This document shows positions 27,288 to 36,827 of a stretch of 64,000 bases of DNA, in pieces. The notes under the pieces are model-generated. The model saw nothing but the letters and a program-made list of their open reading frames with translations, had not been told where the DNA came from and made no database searches. The translations under genes were made by a program, and so were the position numbers. This stretch comes from Micromonospora sp. R77 (GTDB taxonomy: Bacteria; Actinomycetota; Actinomycetes; Mycobacteriales; Micromonosporaceae): contig NZ_JALDST010000001.1 in NCBI RefSeq assembly GCF_022747945.1, positions 1,550,001 to 1,614,000 of the forward strand, read 5' to 3'. Position 1 is the stretch's first letter. Every line of letters starts with the position of its first letter.

Positions 27288-28544
27288 ATGGCTAACAAGA
27301 TGCTCGGGAAGGTCGTCGCGGGTGCCGCCCTCGGCGGCGCGTCCCTGCTGGTGTTCAGCCCCGCAATCGCGTACGCGGACGGCCACCACAGCGAGGACGA
27401 AGGCAAGGTCTTCGCCAAGCCGCACGCGGTGCGTGCCGGTGACGAGGTCAAGCTGCTCGAGATCTGCCCGGAGGCGCAGGAACACGCCTTCGTCTGGTCC
27501 AAGGTCACCGGGAAGGTCAAGCTCCACCCGGCACGCGAGGACGGCGGCGAGGAGCACGGCGGCTGGAAGGGCGAGAAGGATGCCGACCACGGCCCCGACG
27601 GCAAGGACCGGCACGGCGACTGGAAGGGCGAAGAGGACGCCGACCAGGGCCCCGACGGCAAGGACCGGCACGGCCGGGAGGAAGAGGGCAAGGGCGAGGA
27701 GCAGGGCAAGGACGAACACGGCAAGGGCGAAGAGCAGGGCAAGGACGAACACGGCAAGGACGAAAAGGGCAAGGACGAACACGGCAAGGGCGAGGAGCAG
27801 GGCAAGGACGAGCACCAGCCGCCGGCCGAGGGCGGCCAGCCCCCGGCGCCGGGCGGCAAGGGCGGCGGCATGATGGCCGACGACAGCCACGACTGGGCGA
27901 GCTACGAAGAGGCCGGCCAGGGCGACGAGTACGGCCGTGACGGCAAGATGAAGCACGGGTCGGAGTACGGCCAGGAGTCCGGGTACGGCGCGAAGGGCGA
28001 CCGCGGCTCCGAGTACGGCTCGAAGAAGGACCACGAGTCCGAGTACGGCCAGGAGTCGGAGTACGGCTCGCACAAGGGCTACGGCTCCGAGTACGGCCAG
28101 GAGTCGGAGTACGGCTCGCACAAGGGCTACGGCTCCGAGTACGGCCAGGAGTCCGAGTACGGCTCGCACAAGGGCTACGGCTCCGAGTACGGCCAGGAAT
28201 CCGAGTACGGCTCGCACAAGGGCTACGAGTCCGAGTACGGCATGGGCGACGAGCACGGCCGTGGCGAGGACAAGGGGAGCTGGGAGCACCAGAAGGACTT
28301 CGTCTACTACGGCGAGGCCCACGTCTCCGAGGACGCCCGTCCGGGCAAGTACGAGCTCAAGGGCTCGTGCGGCGAGGGCGAGCTGGTCGTCCTGCCCAAG
28401 GGTCACGTCGACGGCGGTGACGGTGGCATGACCACCACCAGCACCGACCGGAGCATGGCCGCCGGCGGGGCGGGCATGGTCGGCGCGGCCGCCCTGGGTG
28501 GCATCGTGCTGATGCGTCGGCGCCGGGCCAATGGGCTCGTCTGA
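27288..28544 (+). CDS. secreted, C-terminally anchored repeat protein (probable sortase-linked wall protein)
   Basis: 418 residues. Signal peptide ~1-31 (GASLLVFSPAIAYADG). A short beta-rich segment with one Cys follows (VRAGDEVKLLEICPE). Then ~260 residues of charged low-complexity sequence: KDEHGKGEEQ-type acidic/basic runs and four tandem 16-residue units SEYGQESEYGSHKGYG. The beta-rich sequence resumes with the second Cys (YGEAHVSEDARPGKYELKGSCGEGELVVLPKG), then a hydrophobic segment and a RRRR tail. No LPXTG-like motif is evident. The gene overlaps the sortase gene by 14 bp. A GTG at 27276 is an alternative start. Likely a surface protein; the function of the repeats is unknown. Confidence 0.85.
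   Translation: MANKMLGKVVAGAALGGASLLVFSPAIAYADGHHSEDEGKVFAKPHAVRAGDEVKLLEICPEAQEHAFVWSKVTGKVKLHPAREDGGEEHGGWKGEKDADHGPDGKDRHGDWKGEEDADQGPDGKDRHGREEEGKGEEQGKDEHGKGEEQGKDEHGKDEKGKDEHGKGEEQGKDEHQPPAEGGQPPAPGGKGGGMMADDSHDWASYEEAGQGDEYGRDGKMKHGSEYGQESGYGAKGDRGSEYGSKKDHESEYGQESEYGSHKGYGSEYGQESEYGSHKGYGSEYGQESEYGSHKGYGSEYGQESEYGSHKGYESEYGMGDEHGRGEDKGSWEHQKDFVYYGEAHVSEDARPGKYELKGSCGEGELVVLPKGHVDGGDGGMTTTSTDRSMAAGGAGMVGAAALGGIVLMRRRRANGLV
28038..28229 (+). repeat. four tandem 48-bp coding repeats
   Basis: Units begin at 28038, 28086, 28134 and 28182, each encoding SEYGQESEYGSHKGYG with almost no base changes; the last residue of unit 4 is E. Degenerate copies precede them (SEYGQESGYG, SEYGSKKDHE). 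Near-identity at DNA level implies recent expansion. Confidence 0.9.
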
Positions 28545-29301
28545 CCTGACGGCGACACCGGCCGGCGGCCGTCACGGGAGACCGTGGCGCGCCGCCGGCG
28601 CGGCCGTCGTCGTCCTGCTCGCCATGGCGGGATCCGGCATGATCGGCGCGTCCGTGCGGACCGTGCCGCCGCCCCGCCCGCCCCAGCCGCTGGCCCAGGC
28701 CGGACCCGCCGACCCGGTCACCACCGCACCGGGGGGCGCCGAGGGCACCGACCCCGACGGCCTCGACCCGGACGCCGCCGACCAGGCGACCACCGAGGAC
28801 CCGGCGCCGGAGTCCACCGGACCGGACGCCGCCCCCACCGGACTGCCCCGGTCCGCCCCGACGACCATCTCGATCCCCCGGATCGGCGTACAGGCCGACA
28901 TCATGTCGCTCGGCACCAATGCCGACGGCACCGTTCAGGTCCCCCCGCTGGACCAGGCCCAGCGGGCCGGCTGGTACTCCCCCGGCCCCAGCCCCGGCGA
29001 GGTCGGCAACGCCGTGGTCGTCGGCCACGTCGACTCGGCCAAGCTCGGACCGGCGGTCTTCTTCAACCTCGGTTCGTTGAAGCCGGGCGACCCGATCACG
29101 ATCACCCGCCAGGACGGCTCCCAGGTCACCTTCACCGTCGACGAGGTGAAGTCGTACCCGAAGACGGCGTTCCCCACCGACCTGGTCTACGGCCCCGGCG
29201 ACAAGCCCGCGCTGCGGGTGGTGACCTGCGGCGGTGTCTTCGACCGCGCCGCCGGCAGCTACCTGGACAACGTCATCGTCTTCGCCAGCATGACGACATG
29301 A
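28531..29301 (+). CDS. class F sortase
   Basis: 256 residues: an N-terminal membrane anchor (~23-42), a Pro/Asp-rich linker to ~110, then a sortase beta-barrel. Catalytic His is in VVVGHVDSA and Cys in LRVVTCGGVFDRAAGSYLDNVIVFA; the Arg of FDR or the SYLDN segment closes the site. The short domain and the arrangement GHVDSA...VVTCGG fit class F (actinobacterial) sortases rather than class E. ATG 28531 lies inside the preceding gene, so the two are translationally coupled and the upstream protein is its probable substrate. Class F sortases have few verified substrates, which makes the pairing informative. Confidence 0.9.
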   Translation: MGSSDLTATPAGGRHGRPWRAAGAAVVVLLAMAGSGMIGASVRTVPPPRPPQPLAQAGPADPVTTAPGGAEGTDPDGLDPDAADQATTEDPAPESTGPDAAPTGLPRSAPTTISIPRIGVQADIMSLGTNADGTVQVPPLDQAQRAGWYSPGPSPGEVGNAVVVGHVDSAKLGPAVFFNLGSLKPGDPITITRQDGSQVTFTVDEVKSYPKTAFPTDLVYGPGDKPALRVVTCGGVFDRAAGSYLDNVIVFASMTT

Positions 29302-29330
29302 CGCCGACCGGCACGGCGCGGCCGTGCGGG

Positions 29331-32300
29331 TCAGGCCGCGGCGGAGGTCCGCACCAGGGTACGGATCTGCCGCAGCAGCACCGACAGGGCGGCCAGGTCG
29401 GCCCGGGACTCGTCGAACTCCCCCATCGCCCGGTGCGCCCGGTGGATCGAGGTGGCGTTCGCCTGCTCCCACTCCTGCACCCGCTCGTGCGGCGGCAGGC
29501 TGTCCGCCGTGGAGTCCAGGACCTCCGCGGTGAGCGCGGCCAGCGCGGCGTAGAGGTCGTAGCGCAGCGCCATCCGGGCCAGCGTCTGCCAGCGGTCCTC
29601 CCGCGGCAGCAGGGAGATCTTCGACAGCAGCGAGTCCACCCGGAACCGGTCCGACAGCACGAAGTAGACCCCGGCCACCTCGTTGACGTCCCGGCCGGTG
29701 GCCTGGGCGGTCTCCACCACGTCGAGCAGCCCGAAGCTGTACATCAGGCGGGTCGCCTGCTCGGCCAGCTCGCGCGGCAGCCCCTTCCCGGTCATCGAGT
29801 CGATGTGGGCGACGATCGCCTCCCGCTCGCTGCCGTAGAAGAGGTTCTCCAGACCGGGCAGCAGGCGGGCGACCCCGTCCCGCAGCCGGCTGATCTCCGC
29901 CGGGACGTCGATCGGCGATCGCCGGTTGGTCACCAGCCAGCGCACCGCGCGGTCGAGCAGCCGCCGGGTGTCCAGGTAGACGTTCGTCTGCAACTCCGGC
30001 GAGACCCGGTTGTCCAGCGCCTCGACCGCGTCCCAGAGGTCCCGCAGCCCGAACACCTCGCTGACCACCACGTAGGCGCGCAGCACGTCCGCCGCCGAGG
30101 CGGCCGTCTCCTCGACCACCCGGAAGACGAACGAGATGCCGCCCCGGTTGATCACCTCGTTGACCAGCACGGTGGTGACGATGTCCCGGCGCAGCCGGTG
30201 CTGGCCCATCCGGTCGGCGAAGCGCTCGCGCAGCGGCGTCGGGAAGTAGTTGACCAGGATGTCGGTCGTCCACTCCTCGTCGGCCAGCCCCTCGCCCACG
30301 ATCTCCCGCTCCAGCACGATCTTGACGTACGCCAGCAGCACCGCGAACTCGGGCGCGGTCAGTCCGGACTCGGTCCGGACCGCCAGTTCCTCGTCCGGCG
30401 GCAGCGCCTCCAGCGCCCGGTCGAGCTGGCCGGCCCGCTCCAGCTCGTTGATCATCCGGCGGTGCACCGGGAGCAGCGAGGCGGCCTGCGCCTGGGCGTT
30501 GTTGATCGCCCGGGCCTGGTCGTAGTTGTCCCGCAGCACCAGCTCGGCGACCTCGTCGGTCATCTGCGCCAGCAACTCGTCCCGCTGCGGCACGTCCAGC
30601 GCCCCGTCGGCGACCGCCGTGTTCAGCAGGATCTTGATGTTCACCTCGTGGTCGGAGCAGTCCACCCCGGCCGCGTTGTCGATGAAGTCGGTGTAGATCC
30701 GGCCGCCGGTCAACGCGTACTCGATCCGGCCGAGCTGGGTGCAGCCCAGGTTGCCGCCCTCGCCGACCACCCGGCAGCGCAGGCTCTTGCCGTCCACCCG
30801 GATCGCGTCGTTGGACTTGTCCCCCACCTCGGCGTTGGTCTGCGTCGACGCCTTCACGTAGGTGCCGATGCCGCCGTTCCAGAACAGGTCCACCGGTGCG
30901 GTCAGGATCGCCTTCATCAGCTCCTGCGGCGAGAGCTGCGTGACGTCGTCGTCCAGCCCGATCGCCGCCCGGACCTGCGGGGTGAGCGGAATGGACTTCG
31001 CGGTACGCGGGAAGATGCCGCCGCCGGCCGAGATCAGCTCCGGGTCGTAGTCCTCCCAGGACGAGCGGGGCAGGTCGAACAGCCGCTTCCGCTCGGCGTA
31101 CGAGGTGGCCGCGTCCGGGTCCGGGTCCAGGAAGATGTGCCGGTGGTCGAAGGCCGCCACCAACCGGATGTGCTCCGACAGCAGCATCCCGTTGCCGAAC
31201 ACGTCGCCGGACATGTCACCGACGCCGACCACGGTGAAGTCCTGGGTCTGGGTGTCGTGCCCCATCTCCCGGAAGTGCCGCTTCACCGACTCCCACGCAC
31301 CCCGGGCGGTGATGCCCATCCGCTTGTGGTCGTACCCGGCCGAGCCGCCGGAGGCGAACGCGTCGCCCAGCCAGAAGCAGTGCGCGGCGGAGATCTCGTT
31401 GGCGATGTCGGAGAACGTCGCGGTGCCCTTGTCCGCCGCCACCACCAGGTACGGGTCGTCCGCGTCGTGCCGGACCACGTCGTCCGGCGGGACGATCCGG
31501 CCGCCGACGATGTTGTCGGTGACGTCGAGCAGCGCGCCGACGAACTCCTTGTAGCAGGCCACCGCCTCGTCCCGGTCGCCCGGCTTCTGCTTGAGCACGA
31601 AGCCGCCCTTGGCGCCCACCGGCACGATCACGGCGTTCTTCACCATCTGCGCCTTGACCAGGCCGAGCACCTCGGTACGGAAGTCCTCCCGCCGGTCGGA
31701 CCAGCGCAGCCCGCCCCGGGCCACCGGCCCGAACCGCAGGTGCACACCCTCGAACCGGGGCGAGTAGACGAAGATCTCGAACTTGGGGCGCGGCGCCGGC
31801 AGCTCCGGGATCGCCTGCGGGTCCAGTTTGAACGCCACGAACGACTTCGGTCGCCCGCCCACCGGCTTCTGGTAGAAGCTGGTCCGCAGGGTGGCCTGGA
31901 TCAGCGTCAGGTACGACCGCAGGATCCGGTCCTGGTCGAGACTGGCCACGTCGTCCAGTGCCTCGCCGATCGCGGCGACCAGCTCGCCGCTGCGCTGCCG
32001 GCGCTCGTCGAGCGTCTCCGGGCCGGGCGCGAACCGGGCCTCGAAGAGCTCCACCAGCAGCCCGGCGATCCGCGGGTACGCGATGAAGGTCTGCTCCATG
32101 TACTCCTGCGAGAAGACCGTGCCGGTCTGACGCAGGTACTTGGCGTACGCCCGCAGCACCACCGCCTGCCGCCAGGTCAGCCCGGCGCGCAGCACCAGCT
32201 CGTTGAAGCCGTCCACCTCGGCCTCGCCGCGCCACGCCGCCGCGAACGCGTTCTCCACGTGCGGGCGTACCTCGGCCAGCTCCTGGTGCCCCTCGGGCAG

Positions 32301-34391
32301 GCGCAGCCCGAAGTCGTACAGGAAGACCTGGCCGTCGATCCGGTCCACCTCGTACGGGTGCTCGTCCACCACCCGGACGCCGAGGGAGTGCAGCACCGGC
32401 AGCACGGCGGAGAGCATCATCGGCTCGCCGTACCGGTAGACCTTGAACCGGACGTCCATCGTCTCGTCGACGTCCGCCTCGCCGGCCCGCCCGGTCCGGG
32501 GCGCCAGCTGCTTGCGGAACAGGTGCATCTCGAGCTGGCCGGGCTCCTCCAGCAGCTCCAGCTTGGCCAGGTCCTTCATCGCCTCGTACGGCGTGTGCCC
32601 GTCCTTGTAGCCCTCCGGGAAGGCGTCGGCGTACCGGCTGAACAGGTGCTTGGCCTGCTCGTCGCCGAGCTTGCGCTCCAGCACCAGCCGGTAGTCGTCG
32701 TCCCACAGCCGGGTGGCGTCCGCCAGCTCCTCGGCCAGCAGGTCGGCGTCGATGTCGCCGGGCGGGTTGGTCGGGTCGGTCCGGACGATGAAGTGCACCC
32801 GGGCGAGCATCGACTCGGTGACCCGGGTGGTGTAGTCGACCCCGACCCCGTTCAGCTCGCGCAGCAGGATGTCCTGCATGCGCAGCCGGTTCTGGGTGGT
32901 GAACCGGTCCCGGGGCAGATAGATCAGGCAGGAGATGAACCGCCCGTACGCGTCCCGGCGCAGGAACACCCGCAGCTGCCGGCGACCCGCCATCCGCAGC
33001 ACGCCGATCACCGCGTGGTAGAGGTCGTCGGTCTTGATCTGGAACAGCTCGTCGCGCGGGTAGGTCTCCAGGATCTGGAGCAGGTCCTTGCCGGAGTGGC
33101 TGCGCAGGCTCAGGCCCGAGCGGTCCAGCACCTCGGCGACCTTCCGCCGGACCACCGGCAGCTCCTGCACGCTGGTCCGGTACGCCGCGGTGGAGAACAG
33201 GCCCAGGAACCGCCGCTCGCCGACCACCTCGCCGGCCTCGTTGAAGATCTTGAAGCCGATGTAGTCCAGGTAGGCCGACCGGTGCACGGTGGCCCGGGAG
33301 TTCGCCTTGGTGATGATGAGCAGGCGCTTCTCCAGCACCCGCTCGTGCGCCTCCGGCGTCATCGAGTTCAGCGACCGCGCCTCCGGCGAGTCGGAGCGCA
33401 GGATGCCCAGCCCGGTGCCGAGCACCGCCTCCAACGCCTGGCCGCCGTCGGCCCCGTCGGTGTCGACCAGCCGGTATTCGCGGTAGCCGAGGAAGGTGAA
33501 GTGGTCGTGCGCCAGCCAGCGCAGCAGCTCGACCGAGTCGGTGATGTCCTTCTCCGGCACCGGCGGACGGCTGTCGGAGGTGCGGGCGGCGGCCAACTCG
33601 TCGGCGAGCGCCAGGGCCCGCTGGCGCATCTTCGGCCAGTCCTCCACGGCCTCCCGGACGTCGGTGAGCACCCGCTGCAGCTCGCGGCGCAGCTTCTCCC
33701 GCTCGGCCGGGTCCCGGACCGGGTCGATCTCGACCCGCATCCAGCTCTCGACCAGGTCACCGGCGATCGCGTCGTCCGGCTCGACGTCGGCGGAGACCTC
33801 GGTCAGCCGGCCCAGCGGCTCCCGGCGGACCACCACCAGCGGGTGCACCAGCAGGTGTACGTCGAGGTGGTGCGCGTTGAGCAGCGCGGTCACCGAGTCG
33901 ACCAGGAACGGCATGTCGTCGGTGACGATCTCGACGACCGTGTGGTGCTGGTCGGCGTGCGGTTCGTGGATCCGCAGCTTCAGCTCGCCCGGTACCCGCT
34001 GCTGGGCCAGGTCACGGTGCGCCCGGGCCGCGTCGAGCATCTCCTCGGCGGTGAAGCCGATCAGCTCCTCGTCCGGCGCGAACCGCCAGAACCGGTCCAC
34101 CAGGGTCGCCGCGTCGTGGTCGTCACCGGCCAGCGCGACGGCCTGGGCCACCAGGCGCTCCGCGTTGGGCACCGGCTCGTCGAGTTCGGTGTCCTCCACG
34201 TCGTCGCCCAGCGCCGGTGCCGGCAGACCGAGGTCGTAGAGGGTGTCGATACTCGAACCGGTCACCCCGGTCACTCCTGTGTCGAGATGCCCGTAGCCAT
34301 CTCCGTCGGTCGCCGAATCGAAGCTGTCGTCCCGGCCGGTGTCAGCCTGCCGGAGGTCGGGTCCCGGTTTGATCGCCGGACGCCGGTCCAT
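29331..34391 (-). CDS. gdh: NAD-specific glutamate dehydrogenase, large (180-kDa) class
   Basis: 1686 residues, the normal size for the 180-kDa class (GdhB-type) that oxidatively deaminates glutamate to 2-oxoglutarate with NAD. The N-terminal ~750 residues contain the ACT-like regulatory regions (HTVVEIVTDDMPFLVDSVTALLN). The catalytic part includes RFGPVARGGLRWSDRREDFRTEVLGLVKAQMVKNAVIVPVGAKGGFV with the conserved Lys residues, followed by the nucleotide-binding part (VVGVGDMSGDVFGNGMLLS) and a long C-terminal helical domain. ATG 34391 has GAGGGGAG at good spacing; the GTG at 34400 does not. Monocistronic. Role: amino-acid catabolism. Confidence 0.96.
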   Translation of the reverse strand: MDRRPAIKPGPDLRQADTGRDDSFDSATDGDGYGHLDTGVTGVTGSSIDTLYDLGLPAPALGDDVEDTELDEPVPNAERLVAQAVALAGDDHDAATLVDRFWRFAPDEELIGFTAEEMLDAARAHRDLAQQRVPGELKLRIHEPHADQHHTVVEIVTDDMPFLVDSVTALLNAHHLDVHLLVHPLVVVRREPLGRLTEVSADVEPDDAIAGDLVESWMRVEIDPVRDPAEREKLRRELQRVLTDVREAVEDWPKMRQRALALADELAAARTSDSRPPVPEKDITDSVELLRWLAHDHFTFLGYREYRLVDTDGADGGQALEAVLGTGLGILRSDSPEARSLNSMTPEAHERVLEKRLLIITKANSRATVHRSAYLDYIGFKIFNEAGEVVGERRFLGLFSTAAYRTSVQELPVVRRKVAEVLDRSGLSLRSHSGKDLLQILETYPRDELFQIKTDDLYHAVIGVLRMAGRRQLRVFLRRDAYGRFISCLIYLPRDRFTTQNRLRMQDILLRELNGVGVDYTTRVTESMLARVHFIVRTDPTNPPGDIDADLLAEELADATRLWDDDYRLVLERKLGDEQAKHLFSRYADAFPEGYKDGHTPYEAMKDLAKLELLEEPGQLEMHLFRKQLAPRTGRAGEADVDETMDVRFKVYRYGEPMMLSAVLPVLHSLGVRVVDEHPYEVDRIDGQVFLYDFGLRLPEGHQELAEVRPHVENAFAAAWRGEAEVDGFNELVLRAGLTWRQAVVLRAYAKYLRQTGTVFSQEYMEQTFIAYPRIAGLLVELFEARFAPGPETLDERRQRSGELVAAIGEALDDVASLDQDRILRSYLTLIQATLRTSFYQKPVGGRPKSFVAFKLDPQAIPELPAPRPKFEIFVYSPRFEGVHLRFGPVARGGLRWSDRREDFRTEVLGLVKAQMVKNAVIVPVGAKGGFVLKQKPGDRDEAVACYKEFVGALLDVTDNIVGGRIVPPDDVVRHDADDPYLVVAADKGTATFSDIANEISAAHCFWLGDAFASGGSAGYDHKRMGITARGAWESVKRHFREMGHDTQTQDFTVVGVGDMSGDVFGNGMLLSEHIRLVAAFDHRHIFLDPDPDAATSYAERKRLFDLPRSSWEDYDPELISAGGGIFPRTAKSIPLTPQVRAAIGLDDDVTQLSPQELMKAILTAPVDLFWNGGIGTYVKASTQTNAEVGDKSNDAIRVDGKSLRCRVVGEGGNLGCTQLGRIEYALTGGRIYTDFIDNAAGVDCSDHEVNIKILLNTAVADGALDVPQRDELLAQMTDEVAELVLRDNYDQARAINNAQAQAASLLPVHRRMINELERAGQLDRALEALPPDEELAVRTESGLTAPEFAVLLAYVKIVLEREIVGEGLADEEWTTDILVNYFPTPLRERFADRMGQHRLRRDIVTTVLVNEVINRGGISFVFRVVEETAASAADVLRAYVVVSEVFGLRDLWDAVEALDNRVSPELQTNVYLDTRRLLDRAVRWLVTNRRSPIDVPAEISRLRDGVARLLPGLENLFYGSEREAIVAHIDSMTGKGLPRELAEQATRLMYSFGLLDVVETAQATGRDVNEVAGVYFVLSDRFRVDSLLSKISLLPREDRWQTLARMALRYDLYAALAALTAEVLDSTADSLPPHERVQEWEQANATSIHRAHRAMGEFDESRADLAALSVLLRQIRTLVRTSAAA

Positions 34392-34677
34392 CGGTGCCAC
34401 TCCCCTCGACCCACCGCGTTGTGGGTCACTCTGCCGCCCAGCCTAGGCCCTGCCGCTCTGTCCGTATGTCGGCGGACCACTGGCCGGACGTCCGGATCGG
34501 GACTCTGTCCTTTCACCCGTTGCGGGTCCGTGGTCGGCCGGTCGCGGAGTACCCCGTCGGGATGTTCATCACACTGACCCTGACCGCTCTTTCCGCACGT
34601 CCCGGCCGTGGCGGGGCAGTACGGAGGCCGGCGACGTACTAGCGTGCAGGGCAGTTTCGCACCGGAGGGACCGTTTC

Positions 34678-36645
34678 ATGCCCCTGTCGTACCCCGTTCG
34701 TGGCCGCTCACCCCGCTCCCGCCGGGCGCTCGCGGCGCTGGCCGCCACCGCGCTGGCCGCCGGTGCGGTGACCGGGTGTTCCGGGGAGGACGGACCGGAC
34801 AGCACCGCCGACGCCTTCCTGACCGGCTGGCGCTCCGGCGACCTCCAGGCGGTCGGCTTCGTCGACCCGACCGGGGCCCGGGTGCCGGCCGCCGACGTGA
34901 CGAAGGAGATCAAGGCCCTCTCCGGTGAGCTCGCGGCCACCCCACCGCAGCTGACCCGCCGGGGTGACGCGAAGGTCACCGCGGACATCGCGACCACCCC
35001 GGTCGAGGTCGCCTGGACGCTACCCGGCGGGACCCGCTGGGCGTACGAGCGGCCGGTGCGGCTCAAGCGCGGCAAGGACGACCAGTGGCAGGTGATCTGG
35101 GAGCCGCAGATCGTCCAGGAGAAGCTGGAGGCCGGCGACCGGCTGGCCCTGCGCCGGCAACCCGGCACCCGGGCCGCGATCCTCGACGCCGCCGGTGCCC
35201 CGGTCGTCGCGCCCCGCCCGGTGGTCCGGGTCGGCGTGCAGCCCGGCGAGGTCACCGACGTCAAGGCCCTGAGCCGGCAACTGGGTGCCGCGTTCGCCGC
35301 GATCAAACCCGCGCTCACCCCGCCGGTCGACCTGTCCGACCTGCCGAAACGTCTCAGCGAGGCCGAGCCGGGCGCCTTCGTCGAAGTGGTGACGCTGCGC
35401 GAGGAGGCGTACCGGCAGATCAAGTCGCGGATCTACGACCTGCCGGGCACCAAGTTCCAGGCCGACAAGCTGGACCTCGCACCGACCCGGGAGTTCGCCC
35501 GGGCGCTGCTCGGCTCCGTCGATCCCGCCCAGGCCGACGACCTGGCGGCCCACCCCGACCGCTACGTCGCCGGTGACCTGGTCGGCCACGGCGGCCTCCA
35601 GGGTCGCTACGACGACCGGCTGCGCGGGGCCCCGGGGCTCACCGTGGTCACCGAACACCCCAAGCCCGGCGAGCCGGGCACGGCGACCGGCACCGAGGTG
35701 TTCCGCGTCGAGCCCCGGCCCGGCCAGCCGCTGAAGACCACCCTCGACGTGGCCACCCAGAACGCCGCCGACGCGGCGCTGCGCGGGGAGAAGCGCCGCT
35801 CCGCCCTGGTGGCGGTCCGGGTGGGCGACGGCGCCGTGCTGGCCGCCGCGAACGGTCCCGGCCCGGCCGGGGAGAACCTGGCCTTCACCGCCCAGGTGCC
35901 ACCCGGCTCGACGTTCAAGATGGTCAGCGCGCTCGGGCTGCTGGACCGCGGCGCGGTGACCGCCGACGCGACGGTCCCCTGCCCGAAGACGTTCGTGGTG
36001 GACGGCCGGTCCTTCAAGAACTCGGACGACTTCGTCCTCGGGCCGGTCCCGTTCCGCACCGACTTCGCGAAGTCCTGCAACACCGCGTTCGCCTCGCTGG
36101 CACCGAAACTCGGCCCGGACGGGCTGGTCACCACGGGTCGTACCCTCGGTCTGGAATCGACCTGGGACCTCGGCGCGGACGTCTTCACCGGGAAGGTCTC
36201 CACCGGCGGTTCGGCCACCGAGCAGGCCGCCGCCGCGATCGGCCAGGGCACCACCGTGGTCAGCCCGCTCGCCATGGCCGGCGCCACCGCCGCCGTCGCC
36301 CGGGGCCACTGGGAGCAGCCGAAGCTGGTGCTCGACCCCGCCCCGCAGCAGCCGGCCGCGGCCGGACCGCAGCTCAGGCCCGAGTCCGTCACGGCCCTGA
36401 AGACCATGATGCGCGAGGTGGTCACCGCCGGCACCGGCAGCGCGCTGAAGGACGTCCCCGGCCAGCCGGTGTACGGCAAGACCGGCACCGCCGAGTACGA
36501 CAACAACCCGGCCCACACCCACGCCTGGTTCGTCGGCTGGCAGGGTGACGTGGTGTTCGCGGTCTTCGTCGAGCAGGGCGGCTCCAGCACCACCAGCGCG
36601 GTCCCCATCGCCGAACGCTTCCTCCGCGCCCTCCCGCCCCGCTGA
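34678..36645 (+). CDS. penicillin-binding protein, lipoprotein, with MecA-type N-terminal domain
   Basis: 655 residues. A lipobox (LAAGAVTGCSG, Cys ~36) indicates a membrane lipoprotein. Residues ~45-150 look like the NTF2-like MecA_N domain (ADAFLTGWRSGDLQAVGF), ~155-330 a PBP dimerisation region, and ~350-655 a transpeptidase domain. Active-site motifs are intact: STFKMVSAL (SxxK), SCNTAF (SxN) and YGKTGTAEYD (KTG). It crosslinks peptidoglycan at the outer membrane face. The N-terminal domain is also found in beta-lactam-insensitive PBP2a-like proteins, but that does not prove resistance. Divergent from the gdh gene by about 290 bp. Confidence 0.93.
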   Translation: MPLSYPVRGRSPRSRRALAALAATALAAGAVTGCSGEDGPDSTADAFLTGWRSGDLQAVGFVDPTGARVPAADVTKEIKALSGELAATPPQLTRRGDAKVTADIATTPVEVAWTLPGGTRWAYERPVRLKRGKDDQWQVIWEPQIVQEKLEAGDRLALRRQPGTRAAILDAAGAPVVAPRPVVRVGVQPGEVTDVKALSRQLGAAFAAIKPALTPPVDLSDLPKRLSEAEPGAFVEVVTLREEAYRQIKSRIYDLPGTKFQADKLDLAPTREFARALLGSVDPAQADDLAAHPDRYVAGDLVGHGGLQGRYDDRLRGAPGLTVVTEHPKPGEPGTATGTEVFRVEPRPGQPLKTTLDVATQNAADAALRGEKRRSALVAVRVGDGAVLAAANGPGPAGENLAFTAQVPPGSTFKMVSALGLLDRGAVTADATVPCPKTFVVDGRSFKNSDDFVLGPVPFRTDFAKSCNTAFASLAPKLGPDGLVTTGRTLGLESTWDLGADVFTGKVSTGGSATEQAAAAIGQGTTVVSPLAMAGATAAVARGHWEQPKLVLDPAPQQPAAAGPQLRPESVTALKTMMREVVTAGTGSALKDVPGQPVYGKTGTAEYDNNPAHTHAWFVGWQGDVVFAVFVEQGGSSTTSAVPIAERFLRALPPR

Positions 36646-36727
36646 CCCGCCCCGGCACCCCTCGCCCACCCGGAGCCCGCGTCCCACGACCGCCGCGCCT
36701 GCGCACCGCGCGGGCCTGCTCGTTACG

Positions 36728-36806
36728 CAAGACCGTGCTCGCACGTGGAAGTAGTGGCCTCGTCGTCGCAGCGAGAGCACTACTTCCGGGGTCGAGCGCG
36801 ATCTTG
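36728..36806. repeat. 35-bp imperfect intergenic palindrome
   Basis: Arms 36728-36762 and 36772-36806 pair through GGAAGTAGTG/CACTACTTCC and CAAGANCGNGCTCG blocks around a 9-nt loop. It lies between the PBP stop and the convergent ureohydrolase stop, so it may also terminate transcription both ways. Confidence 0.65.
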
Positions 36807-36827
36807 AAGCGGCGGGCCGCGCGATGC

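Noticed and set aside
28038..28229. CRISPR-like repeats
   Set aside because: Units are contiguous, in frame and protein-coding, with no spacers or cas genes.
28584..34577. Very long open frame (1997 codons) on the plus strand
   Set aside because: It lies opposite the glutamate dehydrogenase, has no recognisable domain and is a GC-bias shadow of the real gene.
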